The notes under the pieces: generated by a model
What the model saw: only the letters and a program-made list of their open reading frames with translations
Told to the model about the DNA's origin: nothing
Databases searched by the model: none
Shown here: piece by piece, positions 41,577 to 50,467 of the stretch
Position numbering within the stretch: position 1 is the first letter of the stretch
Layout of the letters: each line of letters opens with the position of its first letter
Origin: Pseudomonas sp. KNUC1026
Lineage (GTDB): Bacteria > Pseudomonadota > Gammaproteobacteria > Pseudomonadales > Pseudomonadaceae
DNA: 64,000 bases
Reading direction: 5' to 3'
Assembly (NCBI RefSeq): GCF_021650705.1
Contig: NZ_CP087138.1
Location: 4,642,501 to 4,706,500, forward strand
Made by a program: the position numbers and the translations under genes

Positions 41577-43158
41577 ATCGGTTGTCGACCTTTCGCGATT
41601 ACAGTTCGCCATGACGGCCCTGTATCACTTTCTGTTCGTGCCGCTCACCCTGGGCATGGCCTTCCTGCTTGCGATCATGGAGTCGGTCTACGTGCTGACC
41701 GGCAAGCAGGTGTACAAGGACATGGTCCGCTTCTGGGGCAAGCTGTTCGGCATCAACTTCGCCCTGGGGGTTACCACGGGGTTGACCATGGAGTTCCAGT
41801 TCGGGACCAACTGGGCCTACTACAGCCATTACGTAGGTGACATCTTCGGCGCCCCGCTGGCCATCGAAGGCTTGATGGCGTTCTTCCTCGAATCGACCTT
41901 CATCGGCCTGTTCTTCTTCGGCTGGGACCGCCTGACCCGGGTGCAGCACCTGGCCGTGACCTGGCTGGTGGCACTGGGCTCGAACCTCTCGGCGTTGTGG
42001 ATCCTGATCGCCAACGGCTGGATGCAGAACCCGGTGGGTGCCGAGTTCAACTTCACCACCATGCGCATGGAGCTGACCAGCTTCGCCGACCTGATCTTCA
42101 ACCCGGTGGCGCAGGTCAAATTCGTGCACACCGTGGCTTCCGGCTACGTGACCGGCGCGATCTTCGTGCTGGCGATCTCCAGCTGGTATCTGCTCAAAGG
42201 CCGCGACATCGGCTTCGCCCGCCGCTCGTTCGCCATCGCCTCGGCGTTCGGCATGGCCTCGATCCTCTCGGTGATCATCCTGGGGGATGAGTCGGGCTAC
42301 GAGATCGGCGACGTGCAGAAGACCAAGCTGGCGGCCATCGAGGCTGAATGGCATACCGAGCCTGCGCCCGCTGCGTTCACCCTGTTCGGCTTCCCCAACC
42401 AGGAAACCCAGCGCACCGACTACGCGGTGAAGATTCCCTACGTGATGGGCATCATCGCCACACGTTCGGTGGATAAACAGGTCACCGGCATCAAGGACCT
42501 GATCACCGAGCACGAGCAGCGCATCCGTAATGGCATGGTGGCTTACAGCCTGCTGGCCAAACTGCGTGCAGGCGATCACAGCGACGCTACACGTAGCGCC
42601 TTCGATCAGGTCAAGGGTGACCTGGGTTACGGCCTGCTGTTGAAGAAATACACAGCGCAGGTCACCGATGCCAGCGACAGCCAGATCAAGCAGGCCGCCC
42701 AAGATTCGATCCCGCATGTGGCCTCGATCTTCTGGACCTTCCGCCTGATGGTGCTGAGCGGCTTCCTCATGCTGCTGCTGTTCGTGTGCGCCTTCTACGC
42801 CTCGGCCCGCAAGAACGAATGGAAAAAAACCTGGCTGCTCAAGTGGGCGCTGTTCAGCCTGCCGCTGCCGTGGGTCGCCACCCAGACCGGTTGGTTCGTT
42901 GCCGAGCATGGCCGCCAACCCTGGTCGATCGGCGAAGTGCTGCCTACGCACTTGTCGGCCTCGAGCGTCTCCAGTGGTGATGTGTGGGGTTCGCTGCTCG
43001 CGCTGATCGCCTTCTACACCGTGCTGCTGGTGGTGGAGATGTACCTGATGATCAAGTTCGCCCGCCTGGGCCCCAGCAGCCTGCACACCGGCCGCTACCA
43101 CTTCGAGCAGGGCGAGCACGCTGCGGCGCCCATCACCGGCCAGCCCGCATCGGCCTGA
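41566..43158 (+). CDS. cydA: Cytochrome bd ubiquinol oxidase subunit I (E. coli-type, long Q loop)
   Basis: Haem-bearing subunit of the bd quinol oxidase in the inner membrane, which reduces O2 to water with high affinity. The N-terminal third reads almost like E. coli CydA (SRLQFAMTALYHFLFVPLTL, with haem ligand His21). Later conserved parts are GDIFGAPLAIEGLMAFFLES (Glu pair of the proton path), VKFVHTVASGYVTGA (haem b558 His), GDESGYEIGDVQKTKLAA (quinol loop) and GRQPWSIGEVLPT. The insert between about 330 and 380 makes it the long Q-loop class rather than the cyanide-insensitive CioA class usual in Pseudomonas. 530 residues, ATG at 41566. Confidence 0.95.
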   Translation: MISESVVDLSRLQFAMTALYHFLFVPLTLGMAFLLAIMESVYVLTGKQVYKDMVRFWGKLFGINFALGVTTGLTMEFQFGTNWAYYSHYVGDIFGAPLAIEGLMAFFLESTFIGLFFFGWDRLTRVQHLAVTWLVALGSNLSALWILIANGWMQNPVGAEFNFTTMRMELTSFADLIFNPVAQVKFVHTVASGYVTGAIFVLAISSWYLLKGRDIGFARRSFAIASAFGMASILSVIILGDESGYEIGDVQKTKLAAIEAEWHTEPAPAAFTLFGFPNQETQRTDYAVKIPYVMGIIATRSVDKQVTGIKDLITEHEQRIRNGMVAYSLLAKLRAGDHSDATRSAFDQVKGDLGYGLLLKKYTAQVTDASDSQIKQAAQDSIPHVASIFWTFRLMVLSGFLMLLLFVCAFYASARKNEWKKTWLLKWALFSLPLPWVATQTGWFVAEHGRQPWSIGEVLPTHLSASSVSSGDVWGSLLALIAFYTVLLVVEMYLMIKFARLGPSSLHTGRYHFEQGEHAAAPITGQPASA

Positions 43159-43168
43159 GGAGTTGAAC

Positions 43169-44312
43169 ATGTTCGATTATGAAATGCTGAAACTGGTCTG
43201 GTGGGTGCTGGTCGGCGTGCTGCTGATCGGCTTCGCCCTGACCGATGGCTTCGACCTCGGCGCAGCCATGCTGATGCCGGTGGTCGGCCGCACCGACACC
43301 GAGCGCCGCGTGGTGATCAACACCATCGCGCCGCACTGGGACGGTAACCAGGTCTGGCTGATCACCGCCGGCGGTGCGCTGTTCGCTGCCTGGCCGCTGG
43401 TGTACTCGGCAGCCTTCTCCGGCTTTTACTGGGCGCTGCTGCTGGTACTGTTCGCGCTGTTCGTGCGCCCGGTGGGCTTCGACTACCGCAGCAAGCTGGA
43501 GAACACCCGCTGGCGCAGCACCTGGGACTGGGCACCTTCCGCCGGGGCCATCGTGCCGTCGCTGGTGTTCGGCGTAGCCTTCGGCAACCTGCTGCAAGGC
43601 GTGCCGTTCCAGTTCGACGACACCCTGCGCGCAAGCTACCAGGGCAACTTCTGGCAATTGCTCAACCCCTTCGGCCTGCTGGCCGGTGCTGGCGAGCCTG
43701 AGCATGCTCGCCCTGCACGGCGGCAGCTGGCTGATGATGCGTACCGAAGGTGCCATGGGCGAACGCGCCCGCCGCGCAACCTTCTGGCTGGCGCTGGTGT
43801 TCCTGATTGCATTCGGCGCGGCGGGCGCTTGGCTGGCCTTGGGCAACATCCAGGGGCTGGTGATTACGTCCTCCTTCGACCCTGCAGTGGCGCTCAACCC
43901 ACTGGCCAAAACCGTCGAGGTCGGCAACCCGGGCTGGACCGCCAACTACCGCAGCTACCCGATCACCGCCTTGGCGCCGTTGGTAGGCATGCTGGGCGGC
44001 CTGCTGGCTTTCGTCGCAGCTGGCCTTGGCCGCAGCCGTACGGCATTCCTGGGCAGCAGCCTGGCGATCGTCGGTGCGATCTGCACAGCAGGCTTTGCTC
44101 TGTTCCCCTTCGTGATGCCTTCAAGCCTTGACCCGGCATCGAGCCTGACCGTCTGGGATGCGGTGTCCAGCCGTACCACCCTGGTGATCATGACCTGCGC
44201 AGCGGCGATCTTCGTGCCTCTGATCCTGGCTTACACCTCATGGTGCTACGTGAAGATGTGGGGCAAGGTCACGACTGCGCATATCGATGGCAACCCCCAC
44301 GGCCTGTATTGA
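43169..44312 (+). CDS. cydB: Cytochrome bd oxidase subunit II (frame broken as written)
   Basis: Structural partner of CydA with eight to nine membrane helices. The start MFDYEMLKLVWWVLVGVLL and motifs GFALTDGFDLGAAML and APHWDGNQVWLI are the CydB signature. At about 43690 the frame shifts: G-L-L-A-G is followed in another frame by S-L-S-M-L-A-L-H-G-G. Loss of two bases (ggtgctgg for ggtgtgctgg) explains it. The rest of the protein (to NPHGLY) is intact and full length at ~380 residues. ATG 43169 follows aggag. Likely a sequence error because cydA and cydX are intact. Confidence 0.9.
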
Positions 44313-44328
44313 GAGAGGAGATAACACC

Positions 44329-44445
44329 ATGTGGTATTTCGCCTGGATTCTGGGTGTGCTGCTGGCGTGCAGCTTCGGCGTGATCAACGCGATGTGGCTG
44401 GAGGCGTCCGGCAGCCTCGACGAGGTGCGCGATGATCGCCGCTGA
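44329..44445 (+). CDS. cydX: CydX, small subunit of cytochrome bd oxidase
   Basis: A 38-residue single-helix protein beginning MWYFAWILGVLLACSFGVIN, nearly the same as E. coli CydX (MWYFAWILGTLLACSFGVIT). It stabilises the bd oxidase haems. The Shine-Dalgarno gagaggag lies 8 bp upstream. It is 16 bp after cydB and overlaps the next gene by 14 bp. Confidence 0.92.
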   Translation: MWYFAWILGVLLACSFGVINAMWLEASGSLDEVRDDRR

Positions 44446-44733
44446 AGCGCGGCGCCCCTGGCTCGGCGGGGGCGCATGGCGCGCCCTCTCACTGCTGATG
44501 GCGGTGCCCTTGAGCCTTGTGCTTTTGCTTCACCCGGTCATGATGCTGGACGCGCAAGGGCACTACAGCCACGGGCTGTTGAGCTTGATGATGTGGGGGA
44601 TTGCGGCGGGTTATGCACACGGGTCGGCTTCGACCCTCGCGCTCTGGCCTGGCGGGTGGTGTTCCACCCGCTCACGGCCTGGTCATTGATGGCGCTGGGC
44701 TACGCCCAGCTCGCCCTCAACCAAACTGCGTAG
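44432..44733 (+). CDS. ybgE: YbgE/CydE-like cyd operon membrane protein (frame broken as written)
   Basis: About 100 residues with three hydrophobic segments (LSLLMAVPLSLVLLLHPVMML; GLLSLMMWGIAAGYAHG; VVFHPLTAWSLMALGYAQLAL). In the last position of the operon, as ybgE is in E. coli. After G-Y-A-H-G the correct frame continues as V-G-F-D-P-R-A-L; a missing g in cacgggtcgg (should be cacggggtcgg) at about 44621 explains it. The repaired protein ends at the tag at 44731-44733, overlapping the convergent HDOD gene by 17 bp. Function unknown even in E. coli. Confidence 0.7.
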
Positions 44734-46111
44734 CCAGCTCGCGCAGCACCTTCTCGGCTTCAAGCACCTTGTTCACGACGTCGTCGGCCTTCTCCCGAGT
44801 GAGGCCGACGCGGTCGAGCAGGGCCTGCGGAATCTCCTGCCCTGCTTCAGAGCCGATTCCGCGGCTGCGCAGCAGGCGCACTGCCAGGCACACCAGGTTC
44901 GCGTAAACCGAATACTCGCCATCGTAGGTGGGGTCGTTCTGAAAGCGCAGCGCGGTGGCCAGCTCTTCCGGCATGTCCCAATAGCCCATCAACCAGGCGC
45001 CGATCTGCTCGCGGCTGATGCCCAGCAGGTGCTGCTCGACATAGCTGTGGTTCAGGTGCGGGTTCACTTCCAGATGGCGGCACACCAGCGAGAAATGCGG
45101 CGGGAACACGTGTGCCAGCAGCAGGTAACCGAAGTTGTGCAGCAGGCCAGCCAGATAAGTCAGGCCCGCTTCGGGGCGAGATTCCCGAGGGATGGCGCGC
45201 GTAAGGCCCTCGATCACCGCTGCGGTATAGATCGACAGCTGCCAGTAGGGCGTCGCCTGCTGCGGGTTGTCCTTGGGCAGGTTGATCGACTTGCCCAAGG
45301 CAAGGCCCAGCGCAAGGTTGATGACCAGATCGAAGCCCAGCACGCGGACAATGGCGTCCTCGACCGAACGTACCTTGCCGGGTGAGGCGTAATAGGGCGA
45401 AGCCGCCCAGCTCACTACCTGCGCCGCCAGTGCGGGGTCGGTTTCGACGACGCCAGTGATGTCGTCGACGCTGGCATTGGGGTCGACCCGCAGCTTGATG
45501 ATCTTCTGTGCGGTCTTGGCCAGCGGCGGGATCTCGATGGTCGACTCCAGGCGCTGCTGGATGCGTTTTGCCGTGAAGCCCTGCACCTTGGCGCCGATCT
45601 CGGCGGGCGTACGTGGCAAGGCGTCGTGCACCAGGCTCACACCCTGCATCGACTCGCCGAAACGCGCCGCGCTGCCGTTGCTCAGGGTTTTCTTGAAATC
45701 TTCGCTGCTGATTTCCAGCAGCACACCCGGGGTGCCGGAGGCGATCAACAGGCTGGGTTGGTCAAGCACGCGCTCGTCGTACAGGCAGGGTGCGGCCACC
45801 AGTGAAGGCAGGCCGGGCAATTGGACCAGGTCGTGCGGGTCGAGCATGCGCCGCAGGCGGTCAAGCGGCACCGCGGTGAGGGTTCGGCCTGTGAGTTCGG
45901 CGATGCGGTTCAGGTCGAGCAACTGGTCCTTGAGCAGCAGCACTACCAAGGTGCCTACGGCATCGCCCAGTAGAATGGCCTGGACCTTGCGCCGCTCGGC
46001 GATCGCCGGCTCGTCGATGACCTCTTGCCAGGTGATGGCATGTTTTTCCAGCAGTTGCTGGACCACCGGGGGCGCGTGAGGAATTGGTGTATCCAGGGCG
46101 ACTTCTGTCAT
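44717..46111 (-). CDS. HDOD-domain signalling protein with N-terminal YbaK-like domain
   Basis: 464 residues. The N-terminal ~150 (VVQQLLEKHAITWQEVIDEP, AILLGDAVGTLVVLLL, DRLRRMLDPHDLVQLPG) resembles the YbaK/aminoacyl-tRNA deacylase fold, and the C-terminal ~260 is an HDOD domain (ESTIEIPPLAKTAQKIIKLR, VVETDPALAAQVVSWAASPYY, GLLHNFGYLLLAHVFP). HDOD proteins are regulatory HD-type domains without enzyme activity shown in most cases. The pairing with YbaK is a known but poorly studied Pseudomonas architecture. Single gene; its end overlaps ybgE. Confidence 0.85.
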   Translation of the reverse strand: MTEVALDTPIPHAPPVVQQLLEKHAITWQEVIDEPAIAERRKVQAILLGDAVGTLVVLLLKDQLLDLNRIAELTGRTLTAVPLDRLRRMLDPHDLVQLPGLPSLVAAPCLYDERVLDQPSLLIASGTPGVLLEISSEDFKKTLSNGSAARFGESMQGVSLVHDALPRTPAEIGAKVQGFTAKRIQQRLESTIEIPPLAKTAQKIIKLRVDPNASVDDITGVVETDPALAAQVVSWAASPYYASPGKVRSVEDAIVRVLGFDLVINLALGLALGKSINLPKDNPQQATPYWQLSIYTAAVIEGLTRAIPRESRPEAGLTYLAGLLHNFGYLLLAHVFPPHFSLVCRHLEVNPHLNHSYVEQHLLGISREQIGAWLMGYWDMPEELATALRFQNDPTYDGEYSVYANLVCLAVRLLRSRGIGSEAGQEIPQALLDRVGLTREKADDVVNKVLEAEKVLRELATQFG

Positions 46112-46194
46112 GTGCTGTGTCCAAACCTGTACAAGTTCGACAGTATACCCACGCCTGAGGCGCGGGCAGGAAAGCTTTGCGGTTGTAATTCAGC

Positions 46195-48270
46195 TCAAAC
46201 CTGCCCGTACTGCTGCCCATGGCGAAGCCAACGATCGAGCAGCGGGTTCACGTGGTCAGGCCAGCGCGCCAACAGGGCTTGCGCCGCATCGCGTACAGAG
46301 GGTAGCAGATCGGCGTCGCGCATCAGGTCGGCTACTTCGAACTGTAGCAGCCCCGTTTGTCGGGTCCCTAGCATTTCTCCGGGGCCGCGCAGTTCGAGGT
46401 CTTTCTCGGCAATCACGAAACCGTCGTTGGTTTCGCGCATGATGCCCAGCCGTTCTCGGCTGATCTGCGACAGCGGCGGGTGATACATCAGCACGCAGTG
46501 GCTCGCTGCGCTGCCACGGCCAACCCGCCCGCGCAGCTGGTGCAACTGGGCCAGGCCCAGGCGCTCGGGGTTCTCGATGATCATCAGGCTGGCATTGGGC
46601 ACGTCCACACCCACCTCGATCACGGTGGTGGCAACCAGCAACTGCAACTCGCCGGCCTTGAAGCTCGCCATCACTTCGGCTTTCTCGGCGGGCTTCATGC
46701 GCCCGTGGATGAGCCCGACCTTCAACCCTTCCAGCATCAACCCAAGGTCTTCATAAGTGGACTGGGCCGCCTGGCAGGTCAGCTCTTCGGACTCCTCGAT
46801 CAACGTGCACACCCAATAGGCCTGGCGGCCTTCGGCACAGGCAGCGCGCACCCGCTCCACCACTTCTTCGCGGCGCGAATCGGCTACCAGCACGGTGTTG
46901 ACCGGCGTGCGGCCGGGTGGCAGCTCGTCGAGCACCGAGGTGTCGAGGTCGGCATAGGCGCTCATGGCCAGCGTGCGGGGAATGGGCGTGGCGGTCATGA
47001 TCAGTTGGTGCGGGCTCAGACGCCCATCCACGCCTTTCTGGCGCAGTGCCAGGCGTTGTTGCACGCCGAAGCGGTGCTGTTCGTCGATGATCGCCAGGGC
47101 AAGGTTCTTGAAACGTACCTCGTCCTGAAACAACGCGTGGGTGCCGACTACCATAGGCGCGCCGGCTGCAATGCGCTCGAGTGCCGAGACGCGAGCCTTG
47201 CCCTTGAGCTTGCCAGCCAGCCATGCGGTTTCGATGCCCAGTGGCTCCATCCAGCGCTGGAAGTTGATGAAGTGCTGCTCGGCGAGGATTTCCGTCGGCG
47301 CCATCAGCGCAACCTGATAACCCGCTTCCAGGGCCTGCAAGGCAGCCAGCGCGGCCACAACCGTTTTACCGGCGCCCACGTCACCCTGCACCAGGCGCAG
47401 CATCGGCTCGTGCTGCGCCAGGTCATAGGCCAGTTCAGCGGCCACCCGCTGCTGCGCGCCCGTCGGGGTGAACCCGAGGTTGGCCAGGTAACGCTGCGGC
47501 AGCACCTTGGGCGTTGGCAATGCGGGTGCGCGCAGAGTGCGCATGCGTTCGCGCAGCCGCTGCTGAGACAGCTGGTGAGTCAGCAGCTCCTCGAATGCCA
47601 GGCGATGTTGAGCCCAGTGATGGCCCAAAGCGAGTTCTTCGATGTTCGCGTCGGCAGGAGGGTTGTGCAGGTAGCGAATGGCGTCGGGCAGCGGCGCCAG
47701 GCGGTAATCGCGCGCCAGCTCGTCCGGCAGCCAGTCGGGCAGGCTCGAAGGGCCCAGCAGCGCCAGGCTTTGCTGGCACAGCTGGCGCAATCGCGCCTGC
47801 GTCAGGCCCTCGGTCAACGGGTAGATCGGGGTGAGCGTCTGCTCCACCGGAGGCGGCGTGTCGCCGGTGATGGCACGGTATTCAGGGTGGTAGATTTCCA
47901 GCCCCGAGGCGCCGGGCCGCACTTCACCGTAGCAGCGCACTTGGGTGCCGCGTTCGAGACCGTCTTTCTGGGCATTGCTGAAATGGTAGAAGCGCAGGCT
48001 CAGCGACCCGCTGCCGTCGTTCAGGCGCACCACCAGGCTGCGGCGCCGGCCCATGACCACGTCGGCGCCGCTCACCGTCCCTTCGACCACGGCATCCTGC
48101 CCGGGCCGCAACTGCCCGATCGGCACTACGCGGGTGCGGTCCTGATAGCGCAGCGGCAAGTGGAACAATACGTCTTGCAGGGTTTCGAGGCCCACGCGGG
48201 CGAGCTTTTCAGCCATCGCCTCGCCGACGCCCTTGAGTACCGTGACCGGTACCCGGGACAACTCGGTCAT
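46195..48270 (-). CDS. recG: ATP-dependent DNA helicase RecG
   Basis: Branch-migration helicase that reverses stalled forks. N-terminal wedge/OB domain (LVVRLNDGSGSLSLRFYHFS), Walker A GDVGAGKT, motif II as DEQH (AIIDEQHRFGVQQR), motif III TATPIPRT, and motif VI QLRGRVGRG. 691 residues is full length with an intact frame. Its start codon overlaps the oxyR stop (ATGA), so they are coupled. Confidence 0.97.
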   Translation of the reverse strand: MTELSRVPVTVLKGVGEAMAEKLARVGLETLQDVLFHLPLRYQDRTRVVPIGQLRPGQDAVVEGTVSGADVVMGRRRSLVVRLNDGSGSLSLRFYHFSNAQKDGLERGTQVRCYGEVRPGASGLEIYHPEYRAITGDTPPPVEQTLTPIYPLTEGLTQARLRQLCQQSLALLGPSSLPDWLPDELARDYRLAPLPDAIRYLHNPPADANIEELALGHHWAQHRLAFEELLTHQLSQQRLRERMRTLRAPALPTPKVLPQRYLANLGFTPTGAQQRVAAELAYDLAQHEPMLRLVQGDVGAGKTVVAALAALQALEAGYQVALMAPTEILAEQHFINFQRWMEPLGIETAWLAGKLKGKARVSALERIAAGAPMVVGTHALFQDEVRFKNLALAIIDEQHRFGVQQRLALRQKGVDGRLSPHQLIMTATPIPRTLAMSAYADLDTSVLDELPPGRTPVNTVLVADSRREEVVERVRAACAEGRQAYWVCTLIEESEELTCQAAQSTYEDLGLMLEGLKVGLIHGRMKPAEKAEVMASFKAGELQLLVATTVIEVGVDVPNASLMIIENPERLGLAQLHQLRGRVGRGSAASHCVLMYHPPLSQISRERLGIMRETNDGFVIAEKDLELRGPGEMLGTRQTGLLQFEVADLMRDADLLPSVRDAAQALLARWPDHVNPLLDRWLRHGQQYGQV

Positions 48271-49199
48271 ACCGCAACTTTATCCGTAGCGACGGGCCCC
48301 TTGGCCACCGAGCACAGGCGGATGGAGTCGGCGAGGATCTCGATCGCCTTGGGCCGCGGGAAGCTGGCACGCCAGGCGATGGCGACGGTGCGAAACGGCG
48401 CGGGCGAAGTCAGCGGCCGCACTTCGATCACCCCAGGTGCGTAATGATGGCTGTGCACCGCCGAGAGCGGCAGCACCGAAACACCCAGGCCCGAGGCGAC
48501 CATGTGGCGGATGGTTTCCAGCGAGCTGGACTCAACGGTGGTATGCCGCGACGCCTCGCTGCCCTTCACGGTAGGGCAAGCTTCCAACACCTGGTCACGG
48601 AAACAGTGGCCCTCGCCCAGCAGCAGCAGGCTCTTGTCATTAAGCAAGGCAGGGTCGATGGCCTCTTCGCGCGTCCATGGGTGGTCGCTGGGCATCAATA
48701 CCTGGAAGGGTTCGTCGTACAGTTGCAGGGTGAGTACATCGGCTTCGGCGAAGGGCAGGGCAATGACGACCGCGTCCAGCTCGCCGTTGCGCAATTTGTC
48801 GCGCAGGACGTGGGTGAAGTTTTCTTCGATGTACAAGGGCATCTGCGGCGCAACGCGATGCAGTTGAGGAATCAGGTGCGGGAACAGGTACGGCCCAACG
48901 GTGTAGATGGCTCCCACTTTGAGCGGGGCGGTCAGCTGGTTCTTGCCGGCCTGAGCCAACTCACGGATGCCTTGAGCCTGCTCCAGTACCTTTTGCGCCT
49001 GGGCCACGATGCTTTCGCCCACCGGGGTGAGGCGCACGGCGCTTTTGCTGCGCTCGAAGATCAGCACGCCCAGTTCGTCTTCAAGTTTTTCGACCCCCAC
49101 CGAAAGGGTGGGCTGGCTCACGTGGCAGCGTTCAGCGGCATGGCCGAAGTGCTGTTCCTGGGCGAGCGTGACGATGTAGCGCAATTCGGTGAGGGTCAT
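48267..49199 (-). CDS. oxyR: Hydrogen-peroxide-sensing regulator OxyR
   Basis: LysR-type activator of peroxide defence genes. N-terminal helix-turn-helix (HFGHAAERCHVSQPTLSVGVEKLEDELG) and the two redox cysteines at positions 199 and 208 (GEGHC...LEAC), the same numbering as in E. coli OxyR. 310 residues with start ATG 49199; the extra in-frame stretch up to 49283 is not needed. It is followed directly by recG, an order I know from Pseudomonas. Confidence 0.96.
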   Translation of the reverse strand: MTLTELRYIVTLAQEQHFGHAAERCHVSQPTLSVGVEKLEDELGVLIFERSKSAVRLTPVGESIVAQAQKVLEQAQGIRELAQAGKNQLTAPLKVGAIYTVGPYLFPHLIPQLHRVAPQMPLYIEENFTHVLRDKLRNGELDAVVIALPFAEADVLTLQLYDEPFQVLMPSDHPWTREEAIDPALLNDKSLLLLGEGHCFRDQVLEACPTVKGSEASRHTTVESSSLETIRHMVASGLGVSVLPLSAVHSHHYAPGVIEVRPLTSPAPFRTVAIAWRASFPRPKAIEILADSIRLCSVAKGPVATDKVAV

Positions 49200-49289
49200 A
49201 ACGTGCGTCCGTGTAGCGGCGGCCCCAGCATAGCGGGTGCCGCCGATAGACGCAGCGTTATCAGCGCGGCGGATGCAACACAAAAGACG

Positions 49290-50040
49290 TCAGCGCATGG
49301 CGTCTTTGATGTTGAAGTTGAACGGTGCCTTGATCTTGATCGAATCCTTGCCATTGCAGTGCGTCAGCCGGCGGCTTGGGCATGGGCGAAGCCCGATGCA
49401 CCTGCGCGATGGCTGGCGTCATCCAGCAAGCTGTTGCCGGAGCTGGTGACGAGTGCGGCATCAAGCACCTTGCCATTGGCGTCGAGGGTGAACTCGATCA
49501 GTACAGTGCCTTCGGCTCGGCGCGAGCGCGCGCGGTCGGGGTAGCGCTTGCACTTGCCAAGGTGCGCCAGCAGATCGCTTTGCCAGGTGCGTTTGGCCTG
49601 GCTGTTGGCCGGCGGCGAGGGCGGTTGCGGCGGCTGAGGCTTGGGCGCTGCTGCCTTTTCGGATTCGGTGGGCTCGTTCTTGGCCACCTGCTCCGGCACC
49701 TCCTTGGGCGGCTCGGGCTTCTTCTCGACCGGCTTGGGCTGCGGCTTGGGCTTCGGCTTTTCGGGTTTGGGCACGGCGATCTTGGGCTTGGGCGCTTCGG
49801 CAAGCTTTGGCATCGGCGGTTCTTCGACCGGGGCACTCTGCGGCTGCACCACCGAGGCGGCGGCGGGGGGCCGGCGGCTCCGGGCAATGGCGGCAGCTCG
49901 ACCATCATCGCCGCCTGCGGCAACTCCACAGGCTCGGGCGCAGGCCAGTTCAGCACGATGACGATCGCCGCGGCATGCACGCCGAGCACCAGGGCCAGGC
50001 CGCCTGCGTAACGTAGGATACTTTGGCCGTTGGATGTCAT
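49290..50040 (-). CDS. tonB: TonB energy-transducing protein (three frame breaks as written)
   Basis: Periplasm-spanning protein giving energy to outer-membrane receptors. The N-terminal anchor (AGGLALVLGVHAAAIVIVL, then PEPVELPQAAMMVELPPLPG), the Pro/Lys-rich spacer (PEKPKPKPQPKPVEKKPEPP) and the C-terminal domain (CKRYPDRARSRRAEGTVLIEFTLDANG...) are all present, but in different frames. Breaks at about 49865 (G-run gcggggggc), 49408 (gccagccatc) and 49358 (ctgcaatggc). The repaired end reads ...KDSIKIKAPFNFNIKDAMR with a stop at 49290-49292. ATG 50040 overlaps the exbD stop (ATGA). Sequence error is likely, since the breaks are single indels. Confidence 0.85.
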
Positions 50041-50465
50041 TTCTCGGCAGCCGTCTCCAGCCCTACGAGGCCGACCTTCAGGTAACCGGCCGCGCGCAGG
50101 GTGTTCATCACGTCCATGAGGTCACCGTAGTCCACGCCCTTGTCGGCCTGGAAGAAGATCGTGGTGTCCTTCTTGCCCTTGGTTTTCTCGTCCAGGTACT
50201 GGCCCAACTGCTCCTTCTTGACCGCGTTGTCGCCGATGTAGAGGCTCTTGTCGGTCTTCACGCTGCAGGAACAGCGGCTTTTCGGGCGCGGCTCGGGCTT
50301 GGCGGTGGAGGCGGGGAGGTCGACCTTGATGTCAACGGTGGCGAGTGGCGCGGCGACCATGAAAATGATCAGCAGCACCAGCATCACGTCGATGAACGGG
50401 GTGACGTTGATTTCGTGGTTTTCGGCCAGCTCGTCGCCGGCACCTTCCTTGAGATGCAGGCCCAT
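50037..50465 (-). CDS. exbD: ExbD, TonB-complex proton-channel subunit
   Basis: 142-residue inner-membrane protein with one helix carrying the essential Asp (NVTPFIDVMLVLLIIFMVAA) and a periplasmic C-terminal domain. The segment PRPKSRCSCSVKTD is unusual: reading one base over gives P-E-K-P-L-F-L, the normal ExbD sequence, so a compensated pair of indels at about 50270-50287 seems to have scrambled six residues. Coupled to tonB by a 4-bp overlap. Confidence 0.92.
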   Translation of the reverse strand: MGLHLKEGAGDELAENHEINVTPFIDVMLVLLIIFMVAAPLATVDIKVDLPASTAKPEPRPKSRCSCSVKTDKSLYIGDNAVKKEQLGQYLDEKTKGKKDTTIFFQADKGVDYGDLMDVMNTLRAAGYLKVGLVGLETAAEK

Positions 50466-50467
50466 GC

